A DNA stretch of 10,911 bases from positions 1 through 10,911 of the forward strand of contig CAMJRV010000046.1 in NCBI GenBank assembly GCA_946408315.1. The letters run 5' to 3'. Both the position numbers and the translations under genes were made by a program. Below, piece by piece: positions 1 through 5,787 of the stretch (position 1 is its first letter; every line of letters begins with the position of its first letter). The stretch comes from an uncultured Bacillota bacterium. Its GTDB lineage: Bacteria; Bacillota; Clostridia; Peptostreptococcales; Anaerovoracaceae. The notes below the pieces were generated by a model, which searched no databases, was not told the DNA's origin, and saw only the letters and a list, made by a program, of their open reading frames with translations.

Positions 1-258
1 GTTTTACTGTTCGGCATGAATGCACAGGAAAAACAGATCATCAGCCAAAATGACATCACCGCCCGGGGCATTACGATCTATGGCAACTTCATCGGCCTCA
101 ATACCCTGCGTAATGTGGCAAACCTGTTGGAAAGCGGAACGGTGGATTTTAAGAGCATGATCACCCACAGGCTGCCTCTGGTCAGATTCGGAGAAGGTCT
201 GGAGGCCATGAGGAAGGGCGAAGCCCTGGAGGTTGTGCTGTACCCCTTTGAAGATTAG
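1..258 (+). CDS. Zinc-type medium-chain alcohol/polyol dehydrogenase, C-terminal fragment
   Basis: The reading frame is open from the first base and ends at TAG 256-258, so only the last 85 residues are visible. They read VLLFGMN followed by a segment with ITIYGNFIG and end RFGEGLEAMRKGEALEVVLYP. This is the usual end of the medium-chain dehydrogenase/reductase family (sorbitol, threonine or alcohol dehydrogenase type): a last Rossmann strand with hydrophobic residues then G, the conserved G-x-F/Y-x-G patch, and a final helix with F-x-x-A/G-x-x-x-x. The zinc ligands and the cofactor glycines would lie upstream of the window, so substrate and metal use cannot be judged. Beside an inositol locus it could oxidise a polyol or inositol epimer, but that is inference. 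The family call is fairly safe; the substrate is unknown. A terminator follows 62 bases later, so it is probably the last gene of its transcript. Confidence 0.8.
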   Translation, partial: VLLFGMNAQEKQIISQNDITARGITIYGNFIGLNTLRNVANLLESGTVDFKSMITHRLPLVRFGEGLEAMRKGEALEVVLYPFED

Positions 259-316
259 GGAGCGAAAGGCCAGGAAATAAAGCAAAAGAAAAAAATAAAG
301 AGAAAGGCAAGGAGAC

Positions 317-358
317 AAAAAGTGAGACCCTGCATAGAAAGCAGAGTCTCACTTTTTT
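317..358. terminator. Hairpin terminator between convergent genes, probably bidirectional
   Basis: AGTGAGAC (321-328) pairs with GTCTCACT (345-352). After one mismatch CTGC pairs with GCAG, leaving a 7-base loop. On the + strand the stem is followed directly by six T (353-358), a classic intrinsic terminator for the dehydrogenase gene. On the - strand the bases after the stem read TTTTG (from 320-317), a shorter T run, so the same hairpin can end the ABC transporter operon whose last gene stops at 398. Confidence 0.85.
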
Positions 359-397
359 ATGGATTAAACTTGAATGAAGAGGAATGTGAAAAAGCTT

Positions 398-1402
398 TTA
401 TTTCTTTGCGGCATTCTTGCGCATGTCGATGATTACCGCTCCTACGATGATGATACCTTTGATTACGTTGGACATATTGTCGTCCACGCTCAGAAGAACG
501 AGACCGTTATTGATGACGCCCAGGACCAGAATCCCCGCAAGGACGCCGCTGATCCGCGCTACGCCGCCGGTATGGGAGGTGCCGCCGATGGTTGCCGCGG
601 CAATGGCGTCGAGTTCATAGTTCAAACCATATGTAGACGGGTCCGCCGAGCCGGTGCGCGCTGCGAGGAGCACGCCGCCTATGGCTGCACAGACAGCGCT
701 CCATATGTATACTTTGATCAGATTTCGTTCCACATTGATTCCGGCGACCCGGGCCGCGTGGTCATTGCCCCCGATGGCGTAGATATTCTTTCCGAAGCGG
801 GTCTGTGTCAGCATGAAGCCTGAAATCGCAAAGATGATCAGGAAGATGATGACGATGGACGGGATGATTTCAAACAGTTTACCCTTTGCGAAAATACGGA
901 AATCAGGTGACAGATTGGATACCGGCTGGGTAGAATAGATCTTTGCCAGCGCCCGGCAGATCAGCTGAGTCCCCAGGGTCGCAATGAAGGGCGGGATTTT
1001 CGTATAGGCGATGATTGTGCCGACGATGGCGCCGATGAGCGCTCCGATGGCAATTCCCACAATTGCGGCTGCCCAGCCCGGCAGCGCCGCCATTTCGGGG
1101 AATAATTTATTGGCCACGCCGATGGGCTGAACCAGGGACGCGGTGATAACCGAAACGAGGGCCACGATGGAACCGGCTCCCAAATCGATTCCTTTGGATA
1201 AGATGGTCCACATGATGCCGAAGGCGAGAATTCCCTTGATCGACTCGCCCTCCAGCATCGTTCTCAGGTTGTTGGTGCTCAGAAATACGGGACTTACGAT
1301 CTGCAGCCCGATCACCATAATAACTAAAACGAGCCAAATAGAGTTCTGTGAAAGAAACTTTTTTATATCAAAATCTCTTTTGCTTGCTAGCGTATTGCTC
1401 AT
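398..1402 (-). CDS. Sugar/cyclitol ABC transporter permease (RbsC/MglC type, BPD_transp_2)
   Basis: This 334-residue membrane protein has the usual length of CUT2 permeases and would form the transmembrane pore, as a dimer, of the importer encoded with the two upstream genes. A short basic N-terminus is followed by hydrophobic segments at roughly residues 21-41, 55-92, 109-132, 178-198, 229-248 and 281-327. Family marks are LSKGIDLGAGSIVAL (about 69-83), PPFIATLGT (137-145), the cytoplasmic ATPase-contact loop YAIGGNDHAARVAGI (208-222) and GGTSHTGG (273-280) followed by the LGVINNGLVLL helix. The start ATG (1400-1402) has AAAGGAGAG just upstream on the - strand. The ATPase gene ends 19 bases upstream, so the two are cotranscribed. 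The family is clear; the substrate is inferred as inositol or a related sugar from the divergent iol genes, though ribose, galactose or xylose systems look alike. Confidence 0.93.
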   Translation of the reverse strand: MSNTLASKRDFDIKKFLSQNSIWLVLVIMVIGLQIVSPVFLSTNNLRTMLEGESIKGILAFGIMWTILSKGIDLGAGSIVALVSVITASLVQPIGVANKLFPEMAALPGWAAAIVGIAIGALIGAIVGTIIAYTKIPPFIATLGTQLICRALAKIYSTQPVSNLSPDFRIFAKGKLFEIIPSIVIIFLIIFAISGFMLTQTRFGKNIYAIGGNDHAARVAGINVERNLIKVYIWSAVCAAIGGVLLAARTGSADPSTYGLNYELDAIAAATIGGTSHTGGVARISGVLAGILVLGVINNGLVLLSVDDNMSNVIKGIIIVGAVIIDMRKNAAKK

Positions 1403-1421
1403 GGTAAGCTCTCCTTTATTA

Positions 1422-2918
1422 CTAACTTTGCGGCGCTGTTTCGCCGGTTGCGTATTTCATAATTATCTCGGATGTTGCGTCTTCCCGGTCCACAATACCG
1501 GTCATCGTGCCTTCATGCATCACCAGAACGCGGTCCGCCATTCCCAGAACTTCAGGAAGCTCCGAAGAGATCATGATGATCGCCTTTCCCTCTGCTGCAA
1601 GTTTTGTAATCAGAGAGTGGATTTCCGCTTTGGCGCCGACGTCAATGCCCCGGGTGGGTTCGTCGACGATTAAAATATCCGGATCTATTAAAAGCCAGCG
1701 TGCTACCAAGGTCTTTTGCTGGTTGCCGCCGGAAAGATTGGCGATCGGCGTTTCAAGATTGGGGGTCTTGACATTCAGCTTATTTACAAAGTCACTTGCA
1801 TCTGCACGGATTTTGGAATGACTGAGAGGGAAACCGTACTTCTTCAGATTGGCAAGTACGGTATTTTCCGCTACGCTGAGCAGGCCGATGATCCCGTTGC
1901 CCCGCCTGTCCTCCGTCAGCATGCCGATTTTATTGGAAATGGCGTCCTCCGGGCACTTGATATGGAGTTCCTTGCCTTCTTTGTAGATCTTTCCTGCAGT
2001 CCTGGTGCGCATACCGAAAATTGTTTCGGCGATTTCCGTACGTCCCGCGCCCACCAGCCCAGCAAAACAGAGAATCTCTCCCCGCCTCAGCTCGAAGGAT
2101 ACATCGTGGAACGCCCGGCCCGAACTGAGTCCTTCCACCTTTAAAACGGTCTCCCCGATCGGACATTCGATTTTAGGGAACATTTTATCCATAGTACGCC
2201 CGACCATGAGCGTAATCAATTTATCAATGTTCAGGTTTTCCGCCCGGTCACTGGCGATATATTCGCCGTCTCGATAGACGGTAATCTCATCGCTGATGCG
2301 AAATATTTCGTCCATTTTGTGTGAAATATAAATAATAGCTACATTTTTAGATTTCAAATCCTCAATAATTTTAAAAAGGTGCTCTACTTCCGACTCGGTC
2401 AAAGCGGAAGTCGGTTCATCCATTATGCCGCCGGAAGAGTCGAAGGATACTGCTTTTGCAATCTCGACCATCTGCATTTTCGCGACGGTCAGATTTCCCA
2501 TCTTTTCATCGGGGTCCAAATCGAGACCTACTTTTTGAAAAAGCTCCCGGCAATCCTGACGCATCTTTTTATGGTCAACCCTGATGCCCTTGCGCGGTTC
2601 CCGTCCCATCCAGACATTTTCACACACGCTGCGTTCCATCACAGGACTGAGTTCCTGATGAATCATGGAAATTCCGGCCTGCATGGCGCTGAGCGTATTG
2701 GGGAAGGAAACCTCTTGCCCTTGAAAGATTATTTTTCCTGAGGTTGCTTTATAGATACCGATCAAACATTTCATCAAGGTGGATTTTCCGGCGCCGTTCT
2801 CGCCCATGAGTGCGTGAACAGTACCGGGGCGTACCTTTAGCTGAACGCCTTTCAATGCTTTCACACCGGGAAATTCTTTGACGATATCATGCATTTCCAG
2901 AACATATTCTTCGCTCAC
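1422..2918 (-). CDS. Sugar ABC transporter ATP-binding protein with two ABC domains (RbsA/MglA type)
   Basis: This 498-residue cytoplasmic ATPase powers the importer. It has two fused nucleotide-binding domains, as is normal for CUT2 systems. Domain 1 has Walker A GENGAGKST (39-47), Q-loop Q88, a family-typical altered signature LTVAKMQMVEIAKA (143-156), Walker B ending MDEPTSAL (166-173) and H-loop H200. Domain 2 has the degenerate P-loop GLVGAGRTE (287-295, no Lys-Ser/Thr, normal for the family), signature LSGGNQQK (395-402), Walker B ILIVDEPTRGIDVG (415-428), and SSE in place of the H-loop histidine (451-453). The start codon is GTG (2918-2916) with AGGAG about nine bases upstream; no in-frame ATG lies close by. 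One oddity: the hydrophobic strand before Walker B Asp167 reads SSGGIM, with two glycines where V/I/L are expected. It is the middle gene of the three-gene transporter operon. Confidence 0.95.
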   Translation of the reverse strand: MSEEYVLEMHDIVKEFPGVKALKGVQLKVRPGTVHALMGENGAGKSTLMKCLIGIYKATSGKIIFQGQEVSFPNTLSAMQAGISMIHQELSPVMERSVCENVWMGREPRKGIRVDHKKMRQDCRELFQKVGLDLDPDEKMGNLTVAKMQMVEIAKAVSFDSSGGIMDEPTSALTESEVEHLFKIIEDLKSKNVAIIYISHKMDEIFRISDEITVYRDGEYIASDRAENLNIDKLITLMVGRTMDKMFPKIECPIGETVLKVEGLSSGRAFHDVSFELRRGEILCFAGLVGAGRTEIAETIFGMRTRTAGKIYKEGKELHIKCPEDAISNKIGMLTEDRRGNGIIGLLSVAENTVLANLKKYGFPLSHSKIRADASDFVNKLNVKTPNLETPIANLSGGNQQKTLVARWLLIDPDILIVDEPTRGIDVGAKAEIHSLITKLAAEGKAIIMISSELPEVLGMADRVLVMHEGTMTGIVDREDATSEIIMKYATGETAPQS

Positions 2919-2941
2919 TGATCTTCACTCCTACTATCAGC

Positions 2942-3027
2942 GTATATTGAACAGGGCCGCCCGCGCAATATACCGCCGCTCTTTAGCGGATGACGGTGCA
3001 TTACCATCCGGCCAATGCACCGCCATC
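2942..3027 (-). promoter_or_regulatory. Paired stem-loops between binding-protein and ATPase genes (mRNA processing or stability)
   Basis: The 134-base gap between the two genes holds several inverted repeats. GTATATTG (2942-2949) pairs with CAATATAC (2966-2973). CCGCT (2976-2980) pairs with AGCGG (2985-2989). CGGTGCATT (2994-3002) pairs perfectly with AATGCACCG (3014-3022), extended by GATG/CATC beyond one mismatch (2989-3027). No T-run follows in the - strand direction, so it is not a standard terminator of the operon. Similar structures after binding-protein genes often protect the upstream mRNA and let the binding protein be made in excess over the membrane parts; that role here is inference. 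Confidence 0.5.
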
Positions 3028-3052
3028 TTTTTCACCGTATGCGATTGATTTA

Positions 3053-4072
3053 CTATTTGTTTAGATAGTCATCCACATTGTCGACCGTTACCGGCTCGAA
3101 GGGAACCCACTCTATGTTAGGATTTTCGGTATCCAATTTATAATCGATGCCGTCGTTGATCGCTTTTCCATTCAGAAGATTGATTGCGGCAAGGATCGCG
3201 CCTGTTCCCTGGCCCTTCGGATCCTGGAATACGGACATCGCTAATTTTCCCGACTTGACTGCGGCGCATGCGTCGGCTGTCGCGTCAATACCCACGATGG
3301 GTTTTTCGGAAGGATCCATGTTCTGCTGCTCGATCGCTTCGATTGCGCCGAGTGCCATGGCGTCGTTGTTTGAAATGATACAGTCATACTTCGTTCCGGT
3401 GCTGAGCAGCGGCCCGATCTGGTTCATCGCCTTGGCGCGGTCATAGTCACACGCGAGGGGAGCGGAAGCCTCGACTGCGGTTATGCCGTTGTCTTTCAGG
3501 GCCTGGAGCACGGACTTGGTCCGGTTTGTCGTGGAGACCTGACCCAAAATACCGTTGAGCAGGATATATTTGATTTCTGTCTGGCCCTTGGCCTTAAAGT
3601 ATTGTGCCAGCCATTCGCCCTGGAATTTACCGGAAGTCATCTCATTTGAGCCTACATAGACCACATTCTCGTTGAGAACGCTGAGGTCCGCAGGCGGACG
3701 GTTTACAAACACCACTTTCATATCACCCGCCGCCTCAACGATATCACCGGCGGTATTGGGATCCACCAGATTTACGATGACTGCCTTCTCTCCGTTGTTC
3801 CGCGCGGTTTCAACGAACTGGATCTGCTTGTTGGCATCTGACTGAGAATCCAAAGAGTTCAGGCTGTAGCCCAGGTCGGTTGCCGCCTGCTTTGCGGCGG
3901 CGTCTAATGTACTTAACCACTCGTCTCGCTGAGACATGACCAATGTGAGCTTTTTGCTCTCGCCGGAAGAGTTTTGATCGGAAGTTCCCTGTTCGGTGCT
4001 GCCGCAGCCACCTAACATTGTTGCAGACAGTACGCCTGCGATTATCAAGGACATAATTCTTTTAGATTTCAT
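3053..4072 (-). CDS. Substrate-binding lipoprotein of sugar/cyclitol ABC transporter (Peripla_BP_4 type)
   Basis: This 339-residue exported protein captures the substrate outside the membrane. The N-terminus has a basic start (MKSKR), a hydrophobic stretch and the lipobox LGGC, so the mature protein would begin at lipid-modified Cys23, followed by a Ser/Gly/Glu-rich linker to about 40. The rest is the two-lobed fold of the ribose/galactose-binding family: LTLVMSQRDEW (42-52), AVIVNLVDPN (97-106), VVFVNRPPAD (120-129, the VNR hinge and ligand segment), SNNDAMALGAIEA (234-246) and GIDATADACAAVKSG (261-275). The ATG at 4072-4070 is preceded on the - strand by AAAGGAGAG (4089-4081). It is the first gene of the transporter operon and faces the divergent regulator. 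The family is certain; an inositol-like ligand is inferred from the linked iol genes, since the binding residues alone do not decide it. Confidence 0.93.
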   Translation of the reverse strand: MKSKRIMSLIIAGVLSATMLGGCGSTEQGTSDQNSSGESKKLTLVMSQRDEWLSTLDAAAKQAATDLGYSLNSLDSQSDANKQIQFVETARNNGEKAVIVNLVDPNTAGDIVEAAGDMKVVFVNRPPADLSVLNENVVYVGSNEMTSGKFQGEWLAQYFKAKGQTEIKYILLNGILGQVSTTNRTKSVLQALKDNGITAVEASAPLACDYDRAKAMNQIGPLLSTGTKYDCIISNNDAMALGAIEAIEQQNMDPSEKPIVGIDATADACAAVKSGKLAMSVFQDPKGQGTGAILAAINLLNGKAINDGIDYKLDTENPNIEWVPFEPVTVDNVDDYLNK

Positions 4073-4100
4073 GTTTTCCTCTCTCCTTTACTCTACTTTT

Positions 4101-4115
4101 TGTGTGCCATGCACA
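4101..4115. promoter_or_regulatory. Degenerate copy of the divergent-region palindrome (candidate operator)
   Basis: TGTGTGC-CAT-GCACA matches the centre of the 37-bp palindrome at 13 of 15 bases (TGTGTGC-ATT-GCACA at 4263-4277) and has its own TGTGC/GCACA symmetry. It lies about 30-45 bases ahead of the binding-protein start codon, where a bound repressor would block transcription or early elongation. Role inferred from position and similarity only. Confidence 0.4.
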
Positions 4116-4140
4116 TTGTGATGTTTTAAAACCCAAAATT

Positions 4141-4160
4141 ATGCGTTCTCGAGCACAACC
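4141..4160. promoter_or_regulatory. Diverged copy of the iolG-type operator upstream of the transporter operon
   Basis: ATGCGTTCTCGAGCACAACC matches the two identical operators at 5553 and 5706 at 14 of 20 bases, including the TGCGTTC half and the central CGAG. Its left half is the better one. It lies about 70-90 bases upstream of the binding-protein start, so one regulator could act on both the transporter and the catabolic genes. The match is partial and could be chance. Confidence 0.35.
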
Positions 4161-4176
4161 TCTGGATGGACATAGA

Positions 4177-4205
4177 ATATCACGTCACTCTGATGAAATC
4201 AACAA
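4177..4205 (-). promoter_or_regulatory. Weak candidate promoter for the ABC transporter operon
   Basis: Read on the - strand, TTGTTG (4205-4200) and TGATAT (4182-4177) are separated by 17 bases. The match to TTGACA/TATAAT is modest. If used, transcription would start near 4170, just before the operator-like sequence at 4141-4160. Other AT-rich sequence in the region could serve as well. Confidence 0.2.
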
Positions 4206-4252
4206 CAATTTTAGAGTAAATTTTACCGAAATTTAACAAAAACGTTTTTCTG

Positions 4253-4289
4253 ATTAAACTGATGTGTGCATTGCACACATCAGTTTAAT
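4253..4289. promoter_or_regulatory. Perfect 37-bp palindrome, likely operator
   Basis: Two 18-base arms are exact reverse complements around a single central T (4271). The left arm reads ATTAAACTGATGTGTGCA and the right arm TGCACACATCAGTTTAAT. No T-run follows on either strand, and the site is 181 bases from one gene and 220 from the other, so a terminator is unlikely. A dimeric or tetrameric regulator site is the simplest reading, with the LacI-family protein at 4510 the obvious candidate. It could also act as a cruciform or sit in an RNA leader. Confidence 0.65.
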
Positions 4290-4406
4290 TGGTAATTGTA
4301 TATATAAATCCCAGAATTATCACATTTCCGTAAAAAAGACCGTTGGAAATGCGGCATTATTTTAATTATTTGTTGCTTTGCGGTCCCTGATATGTTAATT
4401 TAATGT

Positions 4407-4431
4407 CAGATGCGTGCACTTTATACATCTG
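4407..4431. promoter_or_regulatory. Second degenerate copy of the divergent-region palindrome
   Basis: This 25-base stretch begins CAGATGCGTGCA and ends TACATCTG. It matches the central 25 bases of the 37-bp palindrome at 18 positions when aligned by centre (4419 against 4271), and its CAGATG/CATCTG ends are symmetric. It lies about 80-100 bases before the regulator's ATG, beside the best promoter candidates, which suits autoregulation. Inference from sequence similarity only. Confidence 0.4.
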
Positions 4432-4509
4432 TATATATTTTTGATAATATCAGAAAACAGCGCATTTTGCCGTATTAATTTCCATAAATCTTAAAATCAG
4501 GAGTAAACA

Positions 4510-5535
4510 ATGGGTGTAACATTAAAACAGATCGCAGAAATCGCCGGTGTATCGAGGGGAACGGTTGACCGTACCATGCACGGACGCGGCAGAGTCAATC
4601 CGGAAACCGCAAAAAGAATCCTCGAAATTGCCAGTGAATTGGGTTATCGCCCGAATCCTGTGGGACGGGCCCTTGCCCTGACAAGAAAGACGATTCTCAT
4701 CGGCATTATCGTTCAGTCCTCCAGTACCCCCTTTATGAAACTGGTGATCGAGGGAATACAAAAAGCTTCGGAGGAACTTCACGACTTGGGTGCGGAAGTT
4801 TTGACAGAGTTTTTGGAATCGGTGGATGCAAAACAGACGATAGAGGCGATGGACCGTCTGATCGATAAGGGAGTGCAGGCCCTTGCCCTGACTGCAGTGG
4901 ACGGTAACGACCTCCGGGAGCGGATCAATTCCCTGGCGGAAGATAATAATATTCCTGTCATCACCTTTAACTCCGATATATTGGGAACAAAACGCCTGTG
5001 CTACGTAGGACAGGACTCTTTCCGAAGCGGGGAGACCTGCGCATACCTGATGTCCCTTGCTTTACGGGGCAGCGGCAAGGTATTTCCCCTTACGGGACAT
5101 CTGACCAATGTAGCCCATCAGCAGCGTTATCTTGGCTTTGCCAAAGAATGCGAAGCGCATCCCGGGATAGAGCTTCTGCCTTTACAGCCCTGTTTTGACA
5201 AGGACCATTACGCGTATGAGCTGACGATGCATGCTTTGCGGGAATATCCCGACCTATCCGGCATTTTCGTTATCGCTAACGGGCAAAGTGGAGTGTGCCA
5301 GGCTCTCATGGACGCAAAGAAGAAGTCGCAGGTCAGTCTGATTGCCTACGATCTCACACCTCAAAACCGTCAGCATCTGCTGGAGGGTCATATCGATATT
5401 CTGATCGGACAAGGAGCGTTTCAGCAGGGACATCAGCCGCCCTTGCTGCTGTATAATTATCTGCTGAGCGGGGCAAAGCCTGAGCAGGAGTTCCTGTATA
5501 CCGACATCTTGATTAAAACCAAGTATAATCTATAG
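4510..5535 (+). CDS. LacI-family transcriptional regulator with sugar-binding domain
   Basis: This 341-residue protein is a normal-length LacI-family repressor. Residues 3-23 form the helix-turn-helix (VTLKQIAEIAGVSRGTVDR), followed by the rest of the DNA-binding domain and hinge, ETAKRILEIASELGYRPNPVGRALA (32-56). From about 62 it continues as a periplasmic-binding-protein-like domain: ILIGIIVQSSSTPFMKLVIEGI, ALALTAVDGN, ITFNSDILGTKRLCYVGQDS (151-170) and DILIGQGAFQQGHQPPLLLYNYL (296-318). This half resembles ribose/xylose-type binding proteins, so a sugar or cyclitol inducer is expected. The recognition helix carries SRGTVDR instead of the SYQTVSR of LacI, so its operator should differ from lac. 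ATG 4510 has AGGAG at the right distance. It lies between the transporter and catabolic operons and probably controls one or both. The natural ligand is not shown by the sequence. Confidence 0.94.
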   Translation: MGVTLKQIAEIAGVSRGTVDRTMHGRGRVNPETAKRILEIASELGYRPNPVGRALALTRKTILIGIIVQSSSTPFMKLVIEGIQKASEELHDLGAEVLTEFLESVDAKQTIEAMDRLIDKGVQALALTAVDGNDLRERINSLAEDNNIPVITFNSDILGTKRLCYVGQDSFRSGETCAYLMSLALRGSGKVFPLTGHLTNVAHQQRYLGFAKECEAHPGIELLPLQPCFDKDHYAYELTMHALREYPDLSGIFVIANGQSGVCQALMDAKKKSQVSLIAYDLTPQNRQHLLEGHIDILIGQGAFQQGHQPPLLLYNYLLSGAKPEQEFLYTDILIKTKYNL

Positions 5536-5552
5536 ATCTTTCCCATTACCGT

Positions 5553-5572
5553 TTGCGTTCACGAGAACACAA
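5553..5572. promoter_or_regulatory. Operator copy 1, identical to the iolG promoter operator
   Basis: TTGCGTTCACGAGAACACAA is a near-palindrome centred on CG (GTTC-A-CG-A-GAAC core), the symmetry typical of LacI-family operators. It is identical over 20 bases to the copy at 5706-5725, 153 bases downstream. It sits 17 bases after the regulator's stop codon and before its terminator, and no good -10 follows it. That suggests an auxiliary site for looping or for a roadblock, rather than a promoter operator. Confidence 0.65.
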
Positions 5573-5616
5573 ATTTTCTGAAAATATCCTGAAAATCGGA
5601 ACGAAAAGACAAATAT

Positions 5617-5664
5617 AAAAAAGCGATTTGGCAGTGTTTTATACACATCAACGCTTTTTTTCTT
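5617..5664 (+). terminator. Intrinsic terminator of the regulator gene
   Basis: AAAAAAGCG (5617-5625) pairs with CGCTTTTTT (5652-5660), with GTGT/ACAC pairing near the tip (5634-5637 with 5643-5646) and T-rich sequence running on to 5664. The GC part of the stem is short, so termination may be moderate. The A-run on the left would make it work on the - strand too. It separates the regulator from the iolG promoter. Confidence 0.65.
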
Positions 5665-5705
5665 ATTTTTTGGCGAATTTAGAAGCCTGTTTTAAAAAAA
5701 AGTGC

Positions 5706-5734
5706 TTGCGTTCACGAGAACACAACACTATAAT
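5706..5734 (+). promoter_or_regulatory. iolG operon promoter overlapped by operator copy 2
   Basis: The -10 is a perfect TATAAT (5729-5734). Exactly 17 bases upstream is TTGCGT (5706-5711) as -35. The operator TTGCGTTCACGAGAACACAA occupies 5706-5725, covering the -35 and most of the spacer, so a bound repressor would exclude RNA polymerase. The expected start of transcription is near 5741, giving a leader of about 45 bases before iolG. This is the only clearly recognisable promoter in the window, and it probably drives iolG, iolI and iolH and perhaps the genes beyond. Confidence 0.8.
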
Positions 5735-5787
5735 GAAAGCCAAAGAGCACAAACCAAATTTTATATAAAAACAGCAGGAGGACTAAT

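Larger units (their letters stand above)
4073..4509. promoter_or_regulatory. Divergent control region between transporter operon and LacI regulator
   Basis: These 437 bases are AT-rich and hold no gene I can support. They must contain the promoters for both directions. What can be seen: a perfect 37-bp palindrome (4253-4289); two degenerate relatives (4101-4115 and 4407-4431); a diverged copy of the iolG operator (4141-4160); the symmetric AAAAACGTTTTT (4238-4249); and a 7-bp inverted repeat CATTTCC/GGAAATG (4323-4351). For the regulator, GATAAT (4443-4448) with TTTATA 17 bases upstream is one possible promoter, and TTGCGG with TAATGT at 17 bases another; neither is convincing. AGGAG just before ATG 4510 is the regulator's ribosome binding site. 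Confidence 0.7.

Noticed and set aside
374..823. A 149-codon open frame on the + strand over the permease gene
   Set aside because: Antisense to a permease with strong membrane and family motifs; the translation is mainly charged, with no family resemblance.
4253..4289. The long palindrome as a terminator
   Set aside because: Neither strand has a T-run after the stem and no gene ends nearby; both flanking genes start away from it.
5553..5587. A second promoter at operator copy 1, with TTGCGT as -35
   Set aside because: The hexamer at 17-base spacing is TTCTGA and the nearest AT-rich match is 23 bases away, so there is no proper -10. An auxiliary operator fits better.
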